40,451 nt of DNA, taken from positions 1 to 40,451 of the forward strand of contig JADIMH010000062.1 in NCBI GenBank assembly GCA_017694885.1. Reading direction: 5' to 3'. The notes under the pieces were generated by a model. The model ran no database searches, was not told the origin of the DNA, and was given only the letters and a program-made list of their open reading frames with translations. This document shows, in pieces, positions 31,308 to 40,072 of this stretch (within the stretch, counting starts at the first letter, position 1; every line of letters starts with the position of its first letter). The DNA comes from Candidatus Cryptobacteroides faecipullorum. GTDB taxonomy: Bacteria; Bacteroidota; Bacteroidia; Bacteroidales; UBA932. A program made the position numbers and the translations under genes.

Positions 31308-33692
31308 TTATTCGGTAATGGCCTTGATTCCCCAGAGAATGACACGGCCTTTTCCTGCAGTAGTGACCTTCACTTCCATTTCAGTCGGAGCCGCCATCGG
31401 AGAATTGACTACATAATGGTCATCATCAGTTACGGTAATCGTATAAGTAGGATTGCCACTGGCCCCATCATTACCTTTAACTTCCTGGGTACCGAACTGG
31501 GTGCCTGCGATTTCAAAGGACAAGGTAGCTGTAGTACCTTTCCAAGCAACGGCATAGAATTCCACTGATTTAGTCCCGGCAGGTATAGTGATTGTAGCAT
31601 CACCTATTACATCGGTAGTACCGAGTTTCAATACATCATACGGTCCTCCTCCATTAATATTGGCTTTTTGCGTATAGGCTTTATTTCCAAGTGTCCATGT
31701 CACATTCGATGTGAACGGAGAATCCGGATCCGGCTCAGGCTCTTCGCCTGCTTCATGCGAAATGTAATAAGCAGGTCCGCCGACCTGAGCATTCCCGTTG
31801 TACTCGTCTCTTGTACCGCAAATGGTCACGATATCGCCTTCCTTAAGGCCGAGTGAAGAGAATGACTTGTCATTTGACTCCAACTGCTCTTTTGTAAGGC
31901 CGTACACATAAACCGACCCTGTCTCATCGGTAAGGGTGAAATTACCAAAAGTAGTGTTCACAATATTCGACATAGTTCCTGTCAAAATATAATACTGAGT
32001 AGAGCTGACAGGAGCGGCGAGGAATTCTGCGACAGTCGCTTTTACGGGCTCACCAGGCTCCGGCTCGGGAGTTTCTCCTGATGAAGAGACCTTTACGACA
32101 AGCATATTAAGATATTTGTCGTTATTGCCTCCGCAGTAATAACCTTCGTATGTAGCCTCAACGCCTTCATACTCAGAAAGGTTCAGTTCATCGAGCGGAT
32201 AAGAAAGAGAACCCTGGACAGAAGTACCGTCAATGGCTACATTGTAATAGTTCCCTGATACGGACAAAGTACCTGTATACTGGAAATAAGAGCATACCGA
32301 TTTATCGAAAGATGAAATATTCGCCCCTGTAACGACTATAGGTTCAGGATACTCAACGGCATTCCCGCTGGAAATGACCTTAATATCATCATAAGAGGCC
32401 TTAAGCTGAGGCAGTTCCCCGTAGGAAGCCCGTGTGCCTGATACCGAAACCTTGTCTCCTATCTTTACGTCAGGCGCCACAAAATTCGATTGGTCGTTAT
32501 ATACCAAAAGATTATCAGTACCATCCGTTATAACCATTCCGGATTTGTAGATACCGGCAACAACACCTTCAGTAGTTGCAGGAGTGTCTTCTTCAGCATT
32601 GATTACATCAGCAATGGAACCTGAAACCGGATCAGGCTCTGTCCCTTCGAAGCGTGCTCCGGTAAGGCCATCTATATCCGAAAGCTGCGTAAGGATAATC
32701 TGAGGATTGGATTTATTGATAGAAGCAATACCCTCCAATACGCCGGAACCTTCCGGAACCTTGGTATCCTTCAATGCATCGGAATAATTTGTAGAGAACA
32801 CCACGAAATCATTTCCTTCTGCATCTTCAAAAGTAATGGAAGTATAGCTGTCACCCTCTACGAAGTTCTTTCCAAGATCCTTTTCCGCTACCTGGACATT
32901 CTGGACCGCCACATACTGGCTTTCATAGGTGTTGTCTATAAGATCCTGAACGGAAATCGACTTCGGCTCGACATCAATCACCTCTCCGTCATTCAGAAGC
33001 ACCGCATTCTCCAAAGGAACGTTATTGATCTGCATGGCAGTCTGGTAATAACCTATTTTCTGTCCTGACAGATCGATCTCCAGCTGTTTGCCGAACGTGT
33101 TCAGTTCCTTTGCCGAACCGCTGAACCGGATCATTATGCCGGCCGTTTCATCCTGCACATATACATTTGCACCTGAAGTCAGGTTCTGAAGGACATCATG
33201 ATTGGACACCACTGTAACCTTTACCCTTACATCATCGCCCAATGTGACGCTTTCACTTGTGTTAGGATCGGCAGGAGCCATCTCCCTTACTTCAGCCAGA
33301 GTAGTATAGACAGCAGCTTCCGGACCTGTCTGCCTTACGGTAAGATCCTTGTAGACCGTTCCGTTGGTAGCCGTGAATCTGATTGTTGCCGTCCTGTCCG
33401 ACTGAGTATTGTCAGTTACGGTCACAGTGACTGTCTGCGGCTCGGAAGAAGCCTGTCCTTCAGACGGAGAGACTGTCACCCAGTCATACTTTTCATCCTG
33501 CTCTATAGTCCAGTCACGGGTAGAAGTGACGGTCAGAGTCTGCGCATTGTCAGCCCCCCCCGTTTCACCGAATTCGAGAGTCGCCGGATCAAGGGTGATC
33601 TCCGGAGCCCCAAGGTTTTCCTCTTTCTCCTCGCATGATACCAGTACCGAAGCCGCCGCCATCATAGCGAAGAATAAATGTCTGATTTTCAT
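31308..33692 (-). CDS. BACON and multi-OB-fold surface lipoprotein
   Basis: The 794-residue protein has a lipobox ending VLVSC (about 20) followed by acidic EEKEE. A BACON domain (about 30-130: LTVTSTRDWTIEQ, VTVTDNTQSDRTATIRF) comes next. Then come DUF5689/OB-like modules: about 135-330 (VRVKVTVVSNHDVL, VYVQDETAGIMIRF), about 358-460 (GVVAGIYKSGMVITD) and about 560-665 (TGTMSNIVNTTFGNFTL). A C-terminal beta-sandwich (about 670-794) ends the protein. OB folds commonly bind nucleic acids or sugars. No catalytic motif is visible, so it is likely a surface capture protein. It is the first gene after the best promoter of the locus. Confidence 0.8.
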   Translation of the reverse strand: MKIRHLFFAMMAAASVLVSCEEKEENLGAPEITLDPATLEFGETGGADNAQTLTVTSTRDWTIEQDEKYDWVTVSPSEGQASSEPQTVTVTVTDNTQSDRTATIRFTATNGTVYKDLTVRQTGPEAAVYTTLAEVREMAPADPNTSESVTLGDDVRVKVTVVSNHDVLQNLTSGANVYVQDETAGIMIRFSGSAKELNTFGKQLEIDLSGQKIGYYQTAMQINNVPLENAVLLNDGEVIDVEPKSISVQDLIDNTYESQYVAVQNVQVAEKDLGKNFVEGDSYTSITFEDAEGNDFVVFSTNYSDALKDTKVPEGSGVLEGIASINKSNPQIILTQLSDIDGLTGARFEGTEPDPVSGSIADVINAEEDTPATTEGVVAGIYKSGMVITDGTDNLLVYNDQSNFVAPDVKIGDKVSVSGTRASYGELPQLKASYDDIKVISSGNAVEYPEPIVVTGANISSFDKSVCSYFQYTGTLSVSGNYYNVAIDGTSVQGSLSYPLDELNLSEYEGVEATYEGYYCGGNNDKYLNMLVVKVSSSGETPEPEPGEPVKATVAEFLAAPVSSTQYYILTGTMSNIVNTTFGNFTLTDETGSVYVYGLTKEQLESNDKSFSSLGLKEGDIVTICGTRDEYNGNAQVGGPAYYISHEAGEEPEPDPDSPFTSNVTWTLGNKAYTQKANINGGGPYDVLKLGTTDVIGDATITIPAGTKSVEFYAVAWKGTTATLSFEIAGTQFGTQEVKGNDGASGNPTYTITVTDDDHYVVNSPMAAPTEMEVKVTTAGKGRVILWGIKAITE

Positions 33693-33738
33693 AATAATTG
33701 ATATTAAATGTTTAATACTTTATCAAACGTTTATCCGG

Positions 33739-33769
33739 CAAAGATATCAAAATAGGGGACAATCGCAAA
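33739..33769 (-). promoter_or_regulatory. Promoter of the nucleic-acid locus
   Basis: On the minus strand TTTG (33766-33769), a 19-bp spacer and TATCTTTG (33739-33746) exactly match the Bacteroidota consensus. It lies 46 bp before the BACON/OB-fold gene start. Confidence 0.75.
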
Positions 33770-33833
33770 AGAATCTTAATTAAATTTTCAATAAGACTAA
33801 CAATTTACATATCAACGGCTATCCGGAAACTCT

Positions 33834-35108
33834 TTACAGCATTTCGAATATTTCCGAAGACAATTCTTTTGCCTTCAATGTATCCGACATGCTCCGGCAA
33901 GCCGCCACCGTCTTTTCGAACTCAGATTTCAGTTCGGCTTTCACCGGCTCGGCAGGAGGGGAGTCCATTTTCAGAGGATTGACGGGAGAACCGTTTTTCC
34001 ATACCCTGAAATCCAGATGCGGTCCTGTACTGCGGCCGGTCGATCCCACATAGCCGATTACGTCTCCCTGCCGCACGCGCTGGCCGGGTTTCAGCCCGGC
34101 AGCGAATCCGGAAAGATGCAGATAGGCCGTACGGTAGACTGAATTGTGCTTGATCCTCACGACATTCCCGCCGGCGCCTTCATATTTCATGCTGGTCACG
34201 GTCCCGTCACCGATAGACATGACCGGTGTCCCTTTCGGTGCTGCATAATCAACTCCGGTATGCGGCTGTACTTTCCTCGTGATAGGATGCCTGCGGGCAT
34301 AGGAAAAACCGGAACTGATACGTGAATACGAAAGAGGAGCCTTAAGGAAGGCTTTTCTCATGCTCTCCCCTTTCTCGTTCCAGTAGATGTTTCCCCCGTC
34401 CTTCTGGTCGAACATTACCATAGGGAATTCCTCTCCTGCGTGTGAAAATACGGCATACCTCACCGTATCAACGGATATGACTGCACCTTCGCACATTTTC
34501 TGATCATAGAATACCCGGAACCGGTCCCCTTTCTGGAGCCCGAAAAAGTCCACCGTCCATGCATAGATGTCAGACAGGCTCAATATCAGCAACGGGGAAA
34601 CGCCTTCAGCCGTCATGTCCTCCCACAATGAATGCTCGATCGTAACGTCCGCATACCTGCGCTCTACCGTCACGGCTTTCCGTGTATTATATACGGAGTA
34701 CGGTTCGGTACATTTGAATACGACGCCGTTTATACGGTCTTTTTCATATACCAGAAATTTGAGAGTGTCTGCAGAATAATATGCCCTGTAAGGATTCCCG
34801 ACCCTCAACGACCTGACATCAAAGGCGGTATCGCATGACGAGGACAGATTGTAGGCGTCTTGGGTTTCCATACCGAGTTTCATGAGAAGACCGGCAAAGA
34901 ATTCGCCTTTGCGCACCTTGTCCTCTCTTAGAACGTACATTTCGGGATCGAAACCGAGTGCAGCGGACACTTCCGGAGTATCAGGCTTATCCGCCACTTC
35001 CACGGCCTGTTCTTTTTCCCGGGATCCGTCTCCGCATGAAACGGCTGCCGACAGGACAAAGGATATGACGAGCATGCAAAACCAGGATTTCTTCATCATT
35101 ATTGTCAT
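33834..35108 (-). CDS. M23-family peptidase lipoprotein
   Basis: The 424-residue protein has a lipobox ending AAVSC (about 25). The C-terminal LytM/M23 domain (about 262-380) has the zinc ligands H283 and D287 (HTGVD) and H331 (YLHLSGF). The usual HxH motif reads HLD (H364, D366) instead of HxH. M23 enzymes cut peptide cross-links of peptidoglycan. Whether the aspartate can replace the histidine ligand is uncertain; to my recollection, HLDF occurs in other Bacteroidota M23 proteins, so it may be active. The start overlaps the upstream EEP gene's stop by four bases. It is the last gene of the mutL unit. Confidence 0.85.
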   Translation of the reverse strand: MTIMMKKSWFCMLVISFVLSAAVSCGDGSREKEQAVEVADKPDTPEVSAALGFDPEMYVLREDKVRKGEFFAGLLMKLGMETQDAYNLSSSCDTAFDVRSLRVGNPYRAYYSADTLKFLVYEKDRINGVVFKCTEPYSVYNTRKAVTVERRYADVTIEHSLWEDMTAEGVSPLLILSLSDIYAWTVDFFGLQKGDRFRVFYDQKMCEGAVISVDTVRYAVFSHAGEEFPMVMFDQKDGGNIYWNEKGESMRKAFLKAPLSYSRISSGFSYARRHPITRKVQPHTGVDYAAPKGTPVMSIGDGTVTSMKYEGAGGNVVRIKHNSVYRTAYLHLSGFAAGLKPGQRVRQGDVIGYVGSTGRSTGPHLDFRVWKNGSPVNPLKMDSPPAEPVKAELKSEFEKTVAACRSMSDTLKAKELSSEIFEML

Positions 35109-36187
35109 ATGATAATATCAGCTACTATTGGATAATGGTCAGAGTACCTGACCTTTAATGTCTTATGCATTACAGCACGGAAGCGTTCCGGATAAAGGAT
35201 ATAGTCAATCCTTAGCATCGGCCACAGGAAAGAGTATGTCGCGCCGAAACCTGAACCGGCTTCTACAAAGCTGTCGGAGCGGTCCCTCGAAAGCCTGAAA
35301 TACGTATAAGACATAGGATTGTCATTGAAATCCCCGCAGACAAAAGCTTCTACGGGAGAGGAGGCGATGTCTTTAAGGATCATGTCCGCCTGTTTCGGCC
35401 TGCGCGATATGGACATCTTTACCTTTTCCTCCGTCTTCCGGAAAAATTCCCTGTCATGGTTCCTTATGGACTTGACGAATTTGGGCAGGGAGAAAGCATA
35501 GCTTTCAAGATGGCAGTTATATATCCTCATATCGCCGTTAGCCGTGGCATAATCCGTATACAAGGCCATATTCGTGCTTTTCTCAAAGGATACAACGCCT
35601 TTGTCCACTGCCCTGAAACGACTGAGCGTCACATTGCCGAAACAGCCGCCGGATCCGATATTCATATAATATTCCGCCTTGTAGCCTTTGAATTCCGATG
35701 CCAGAAAGGCTTTCAGCGAAGCCGTATTGCGGAAACGGACCTCCTGAAGGCATATTATATCCGCATCGCAGCTTTTGAGGAACACTGCCACAGAATCGGC
35801 ACAATCCTGCCATCCGTCTATGTCCGAGGAAGATGAAAAGCGTCCGACGTTATATGAAACGATCCTAATCATTTCATTTCTGTCCGAACTTCCGGCCTTC
35901 CGGAGATCTTCATCCGGCTCGGAAAACTGGACGTATTTCCCGACAAAAAAGACAGACGGCAGCAACGCCATCAATGGGATCAGAAAAGCCCTGGACTTCC
36001 GCTTCAGGGCCCATACCAGCAGGACGGCATTGAGAAGGGACACAGGAATGAAGAAAAGCCCGAATACCGTCATCAGCCATACCTTGGAAGGATTCACGAA
36101 TACAGACAGGTACGTAAGTACCTGCACTCCTGCAGCGGCAAGCATCAGGATACGGGCTGTAATACCTGTGAATCTGTTCCTTGACAT
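35105..36187 (-). CDS. Membrane-anchored EEP-family phosphodiesterase
   Basis: The 360-residue protein has two or three N-terminal membrane helices (about 10-80). An endonuclease/exonuclease/phosphatase domain follows, with VSYNVGRF, ICLQEVRF (metal-binding glutamate), VCGDFNDNP (catalytic Asp and Asn) and YSDHYPIV (catalytic His). The catalytic domain most likely faces the periplasm. The substrate could be a lipid, nucleotide or nucleic acid. It begins 3 bp after the rhomboid gene, so the two are translationally linked. It is the second EEP protein in the window, but differs in topology from the soluble exported one. Confidence 0.85.
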   Translation of the reverse strand: MSRNRFTGITARILMLAAAGVQVLTYLSVFVNPSKVWLMTVFGLFFIPVSLLNAVLLVWALKRKSRAFLIPLMALLPSVFFVGKYVQFSEPDEDLRKAGSSDRNEMIRIVSYNVGRFSSSSDIDGWQDCADSVAVFLKSCDADIICLQEVRFRNTASLKAFLASEFKGYKAEYYMNIGSGGCFGNVTLSRFRAVDKGVVSFEKSTNMALYTDYATANGDMRIYNCHLESYAFSLPKFVKSIRNHDREFFRKTEEKVKMSISRRPKQADMILKDIASSPVEAFVCGDFNDNPMSYTYFRLSRDRSDSFVEAGSGFGATYSFLWPMLRIDYILYPERFRAVMHKTLKVRYSDHYPIVADIII

Positions 36188-36190
36188 TGT

Positions 36191-36883
36191 CTATCTGTAT
36201 GTATATAAAGTATGCTTCTTTTTCCAGTACAGAATCAGAAGCCAGCCGAAAAGCATTCCTCCCAAATGGGCGAAATGAGCGACGCCTCCGCCCATTCCGA
36301 AAATTCCGGTAACAAGCTCTATTCCCGCGAAAATAAGGACGAACCATTTGGCTTTCAGCGAAACCGGAGGGAAAATCAACGTAAGGACAGAATCAGGGAA
36401 AAGCATGGCATAACCTATCAGGACTCCATATATGGCTCCTGAAGCACCTACGGTAGGAGTCATTTTAAGAGCATGGATAGCCTGTATGGCCGACACTGAG
36501 CCTTCTGCCGCCCGGGACATATACACCTGCATCTCTATGGCCTGGACTCCGGTATGAAGCAAAGCCGCTCCGATTCCCGTGACAAAATAGAAAAGAAGGA
36601 ATTTCTTCGGCCCCCACATCCTTTCCAGTACGCATCCGAAAATAAACAGGGTATACATATTGAAGAATATGTGCCAGAACCCTCCGTGCATGAACATATG
36701 CGTGATGATCTGCCACGGTCTGAAATACGGTGATGTAGGATAAAAAAGGGAGAATGTCTCATACATGAAATCCGGCCTCAACGACGCCATGATCATTATG
36801 AGTATATTGATGATGATGATGTTCTTGGTAACGGGAGGGATTGAAGAAAAGAATCCGCCTCCCCTACTGCTGTAATAACTCAT
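36191..36883 (-). CDS. Rhomboid intramembrane serine protease
   Basis: The 230-residue protein has about six membrane helices and the rhomboid motifs. These are the HGGFWHIFFNMY loop (66-77), catalytic serine S148 in GASGAIYG (146-153) and catalytic histidine H206 in AHFAHLGG (202-209). The dyad is complete. It cleaves membrane proteins within or near the bilayer; its substrates are unknown. It lies in an operon with mutL upstream (29-bp gap) and the EEP gene downstream (3-bp gap). Confidence 0.93.
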   Translation of the reverse strand: MSYYSSRGGGFFSSIPPVTKNIIIINILIMIMASLRPDFMYETFSLFYPTSPYFRPWQIITHMFMHGGFWHIFFNMYTLFIFGCVLERMWGPKKFLLFYFVTGIGAALLHTGVQAIEMQVYMSRAAEGSVSAIQAIHALKMTPTVGASGAIYGVLIGYAMLFPDSVLTLIFPPVSLKAKWFVLIFAGIELVTGIFGMGGGVAHFAHLGGMLFGWLLILYWKKKHTLYTYR

Positions 36884-36912
36884 TTGTCTCTATGATTATC
36901 TTGTTAAAAAAT

Positions 36913-38811
36913 TCAGAATTTCCTGTCAATTTCTTCAACCGGCAATATGATCATGGTCCTTTGCCCGGAACTGGTGTATTCGGCATTGGCACATGAAAAC
37001 AGGGAATCTATCAGTCTCTGCGCCTCTACAGGAGATGTCAGAGGATCCCTTCCGGCAGCGCCGATTTTCGCGAAGCGTTCGGCTATGGAAGAGGCCATCG
37101 TCTCAGGGAGCAGGCTCTTTTCATCAGACAGTACCGCTATCAGGTCCGTAACCATCATCTGGACCTTTCCTGGTTCAGCCGAATATCCCTCCGGCACCCC
37201 GTTCACCACTATGGTATCATTGCCGAACGGGCTTATATCAAACCCCAATGAAGCAAGCATGTCTGCATGTTCCTGAAACAGAAGGACATTCTCGACTCCC
37301 ACCTGAACGGACACAGGGAAAAGCGTTGTCTGCGTAACATGACTGCTCCCGGAATATGCATGGAGGAATTTCTCAAACAGGATACGTTCCGTAGCCCTCC
37401 TGATGTTCACTGCAAGAAGCCCTGACTTTACTTGTGTGAGTATGTACTTCCCTTGCAGGACAAGGACAGATTTGGTCGGCAGGGTCTTATCTTCAAAAAG
37501 TTTTCCGTAATCATCCCTTCTGTCCACATATTCCGATGTCCAGGGAGCGGAAGTCCGACCGTAATGTTCCCCAGACCGGTCCCCTGCGGCTTCCGCCCCG
37601 TAAAGGGAACCATCCCGGGAAGAGCCGGGAGAAGGGAAATCCCCTATCACATTGGCATAATGCTGCTCTTCGGACGGGAAACCGTCATTGTCGAACGGAT
37701 TGTATCCGGAATCCGTCCGTGCATCCGGTTCTTCCGCCCGGTAAAGGTCGTCGAAATGCCGTCCAAACACAGGGATCTCCGGTACGCCCTCAGTATCAAA
37801 ATCGATCGCGGCGCCGAACGAGTTTTTCCCTAAAGCCTCCTTTATGCATGCGTACAGCACCTGGAAAATGACACTGTCGTCCTCGAACTTGACCTCGGTC
37901 TTTGTCGGACTGATATTTACATCCACGGCTCCCGGATCCGTCTCCAGATAAATGAAATAAGACGGACTGCAGCCCTCAGGGACCAGTTTCTCATAGGCAC
38001 GCATTACGGCCTTATGGAAATACGGGCTTCTGAAATAGCGTCCGTTTATGAAAAAGTACTGATGGTTCTGGGTCTTGGTAGAAGAATCGGGTCTGGCTAC
38101 ATATCCGAAGACTTTAACAACGGATGTTCCGGCCTGGATATCGACCAGATTCTGCGCAACGGACTTGCCGAACATATCCTGTATTCTGAACTTGAGAGAC
38201 TTGGCCGGTTTCAGCACATAAATCTCCCTGTCATTGTGAACCAGATCGAATTCTATACCGTAACGAGTAAGGGCCACATGGGTGAATTCCGATACTATAT
38301 GCTTGAACTCGACATTGTCGGATTTGAGGAATTTGCGGCGGGCAGGCACATTATAGAAAAGGTTCCTCACTGCAAAATTGGCCCCTTGGGGGGCAGCCAC
38401 CTCATTGGTGGAGACGTGTCCTGAATCCGCAAATACGACTTCGCAGCCCAGTTCATCCCCGCTTCTGCGGGTTCTGAGCGTAACTTCGGACACTGCGGCT
38501 ATCGAGGCAAGAGCCTCACCCCTGAAACCGAAGGTCGTTATGCCCATAAGGTCTTCCTTTGATGCGATCTTGGAAGTCGCATGTCTTTCGAAACATACGA
38601 CAGCATCGTCAGGAGTCATGCCGCACCCGTTGTCTATCACCTGGATAAGTGTTTTCCCGGCATCCTTGACCAGCACGGAAATATGGTCCGCACCGGCATC
38701 GACGGCATTCTCCATAAGTTCCTTTACCACAGAAGCAGGCCGCTGGACGACCTCTCCTGCAGCTATCATGTTGGCTATGTTGGCTGGTAATATTCTGATG
38801 TCCATTCTCAT
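36913..38811 (-). CDS. mutL: DNA mismatch repair protein MutL with altered endonuclease motif
   Basis: The 632-residue protein has the GHKL ATPase motifs ELMENAVDAGA, DNGCGM and GFRGEAL in the first 110 residues, and a transducer domain to about 330. A linker and a C-terminal dimerisation domain follow (about 440-632). It should couple MutS mismatch recognition to downstream repair. The segment where nicking MutL proteins have DQHA(x)2E(x)4E reads NIRRATERILFE (from N469), so the metal-binding D, Q and H are replaced. This predicts loss of endonuclease activity. The start may be the ATG at 38811 or two codons later. Confidence 0.95.
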   Translation of the reverse strand: MRMDIRILPANIANMIAAGEVVQRPASVVKELMENAVDAGADHISVLVKDAGKTLIQVIDNGCGMTPDDAVVCFERHATSKIASKEDLMGITTFGFRGEALASIAAVSEVTLRTRRSGDELGCEVVFADSGHVSTNEVAAPQGANFAVRNLFYNVPARRKFLKSDNVEFKHIVSEFTHVALTRYGIEFDLVHNDREIYVLKPAKSLKFRIQDMFGKSVAQNLVDIQAGTSVVKVFGYVARPDSSTKTQNHQYFFINGRYFRSPYFHKAVMRAYEKLVPEGCSPSYFIYLETDPGAVDVNISPTKTEVKFEDDSVIFQVLYACIKEALGKNSFGAAIDFDTEGVPEIPVFGRHFDDLYRAEEPDARTDSGYNPFDNDGFPSEEQHYANVIGDFPSPGSSRDGSLYGAEAAGDRSGEHYGRTSAPWTSEYVDRRDDYGKLFEDKTLPTKSVLVLQGKYILTQVKSGLLAVNIRRATERILFEKFLHAYSGSSHVTQTTLFPVSVQVGVENVLLFQEHADMLASLGFDISPFGNDTIVVNGVPEGYSAEPGKVQMMVTDLIAVLSDEKSLLPETMASSIAERFAKIGAAGRDPLTSPVEAQRLIDSLFSCANAEYTSSGQRTMIILPVEEIDRKF

Positions 38812-38836
38812 TCTCTCCCGACACTTCCCGCGGCAA

Positions 38837-39130
38837 CTACCAGAGCAACGAATAGAACTTGGCTATATAAACGAGTGCGATAAAGAATATCACCAGCCCG
38901 ATAGCACCTATTATCTTCTGCGCCTTGTTGGCTCCGCGCATTTTCTGGTAATTCCCATTCCGGAAACTACCTTTGATATAGGTTCCCGGGACATACTTTT
39001 CCTTTTCGAGCCGGCCGTCCACTTTGCCGAACTTCTCTTTTAAAGCCTCCTTCTCAGGATCGTAATACCGGGGCCTGTAGTTGAACTGCCTGTGCTCCGG
39101 CGTTCCGAAGAAACTGAAATTAAATCCCAT
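38837..39130 (-). CDS. Small single-pass membrane protein, unknown function
   Basis: The start at 39130 (MGFNFSFFGTPEHRQFNYRP) is preferred over an upstream ATG, because the extra residues would overlap the promoter region. The 97 residues comprise an aromatic and basic soluble N-terminus (YRPRYYDPEKEALKEKFG) and one C-terminal membrane helix (about 70-92). The layout fits a tail-anchored protein. Its stop lies 25 bp before mutL, and it heads that operon. No family is recognised with confidence. Confidence 0.75.
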   Translation of the reverse strand: MGFNFSFFGTPEHRQFNYRPRYYDPEKEALKEKFGKVDGRLEKEKYVPGTYIKGSFRNGNYQKMRGANKAQKIIGAIGLVIFFIALVYIAKFYSLLW

Positions 39131-39154
39131 AATATTCCGTTTAATGGCAAAATA

Positions 39155-39188
39155 CAAATGTACTGATTTTTTATTGATTCTTTTCAAA
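39155..39188 (-). promoter_or_regulatory. Promoter of the mutL operon
   Basis: TACATTTG (39155-39162, minus strand) is a perfect -7 box 24 bp before the small membrane protein. A TTTG (39185-39188) lies 22 bp upstream, slightly long. Confidence 0.55.
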
Positions 39189-39204
39189 AATTCAAAACAG
39201 CATC

Positions 39205-39212
39205 TAAATTTG
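39205..39212 (+). promoter_or_regulatory. ispF: Promoter -7 box of ispF
   Basis: TAAATTTG matches TAnnTTTG and lies 21 bp before the ispF start; the upstream box is only a TTTT-like sequence (39181-39184). It diverges from the mutL-operon promoter. Confidence 0.5.
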
Positions 39213-39233
39213 CAATATCAAAACCTTCAAGAC

Positions 39234-39713
39234 ATGACTAATATAAGAATAGGCAACGGCTATGACGTACATGCCCTTGCCGCCGCTCTTCCGCTGTTTC
39301 TCGGAGGAGTGAAAATCGAAAGTCCGACAGGGTGCATAGCGCACTCGGACGGCGATGTAGCCATCCATGCCCTGTGCGACGCCCTGCTTGGCGCCCTCGC
39401 TTTAGGAGACATCGGAAAGCACTTTCCCGACACTTCGGAAGAATTCAGGGGAATAGACAGCAAGATACTGCTGCAGAGAACAATGGAAATGGTAAAAGAG
39501 AAAGGCTACCGTATAGGCAATGCCGACATAACCATCGCAATGCAGAAACCGAAACTGGCCCCATACATAACAGAGATGCGGGAAACCCTGGCGGGCCTCA
39601 TGGGAACATCACCGGAAAACGTATCCGTAAAGGCCACCACCACAGAAAAACTCGGATTTGTCGGACGGGGAGAAGGGTGCGAAGTTTACGCAACCGTACT
39701 GCTGCTGAAATGA
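39234..39713 (+). CDS. ispF: 2-C-methyl-D-erythritol 2,4-cyclodiphosphate synthase
   Basis: The start at 39234 gives a 159-residue protein of normal family length; an upstream frame extension has no similarity. It has the metal-binding D11xH13 in GYDVHAL, AHSDGDVAIHAL, GDIGKHFPDT, and the C-terminal KATTTEKLGFVGRGEG. IspF cyclises CDP-methylerythritol 2-phosphate in the MEP route to isoprenoids. It is a monocistronic gene divergent from the mutL unit. Confidence 0.95.
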   Translation: MTNIRIGNGYDVHALAAALPLFLGGVKIESPTGCIAHSDGDVAIHALCDALLGALALGDIGKHFPDTSEEFRGIDSKILLQRTMEMVKEKGYRIGNADITIAMQKPKLAPYITEMRETLAGLMGTSPENVSVKATTTEKLGFVGRGEGCEVYATVLLLK

Positions 39714-39773
39714 CATGCCGGCTCCGGCAAACTGCAATATTCTGTAAATAATATAAAATATTTTAACAAAATA

Positions 39774-39803
39774 TTGCAATTTCAAAAAACCTTTGTACCT
39801 TTG
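39774..39803 (+). promoter_or_regulatory. Promoter of the tRNA cluster
   Basis: TTG (39774-39776), a 19-bp spacer and TACCTTTG (39796-39803) match the consensus exactly, 42 bp before tRNA-Gln. Confidence 0.75.
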
Positions 39804-39845
39804 CAATCCCAAAACAAAAACGCCGCTTTGGCGCGAGGGTAAAAT

Positions 39846-39916
39846 TGAGATATGGTGTAATGGTAGCACTACAGATTCTGGCTCTGTCAGTGAGGGTTCG
39901 AGTCCTTCTATCTCAA
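39846..39916 (+). tRNA. tRNA-Gln (CTG)
   Basis: The acceptor TGAGATA pairs with TATCTCA. The anticodon arm ACAGA-TTCTGGC-TCTGT gives anticodon CTG, and the T-arm GAGGG-TTCGAGT-CCTTC is regular. The discriminator is A and CCA is not encoded. Confidence 0.95.
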
Positions 39917-39977
39917 CAAAATCCAGACAGCACCGTCACATCGGACGGTAAGTCGACAAGGACTAAAAGCCAATGAT

Positions 39978-40054
39978 GGCGGGTTAGCTCAGCTGGTTAG
40001 AGCGCATGATTCATAATCATGAGGTCCGCAGTTCAATCCTGCGACCCGCTACCA
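39978..40054 (+). tRNA. tRNA-Met-type (CAT)
   Basis: A complete cloverleaf is present: acceptor GGCGGGT with ACCCGCT (a G-U pair at 1-72), D-arm GCTC/GAGC, and anticodon arm ATGAT-TCATAAT-CAT region giving CAT. The T-arm is CGCAG-TTCAATC-CTGCG, and CCA is encoded. It is not the initiator (position 1-72 is paired). Elongator Met is more likely than lysidine-Ile, but the sequence alone does not settle this. Confidence 0.9.
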
Positions 40055-40072
40055 CGAAGTTCTTTAAGATTC

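Noticed and set aside
39727..39780. Terminator of ispF
   Set aside because: GCAATATT and AATATTGC can pair at a distance, but the stem is AT-rich, has no proper T-run and overlaps the tRNA promoter; support is too weak.
39978..40054. Initiator tRNA
   Set aside because: The 1-72 position is a G-U pair and the anticodon-stem lacks the three G-C pairs expected of an initiator, so an elongator-type CAT tRNA is more likely.
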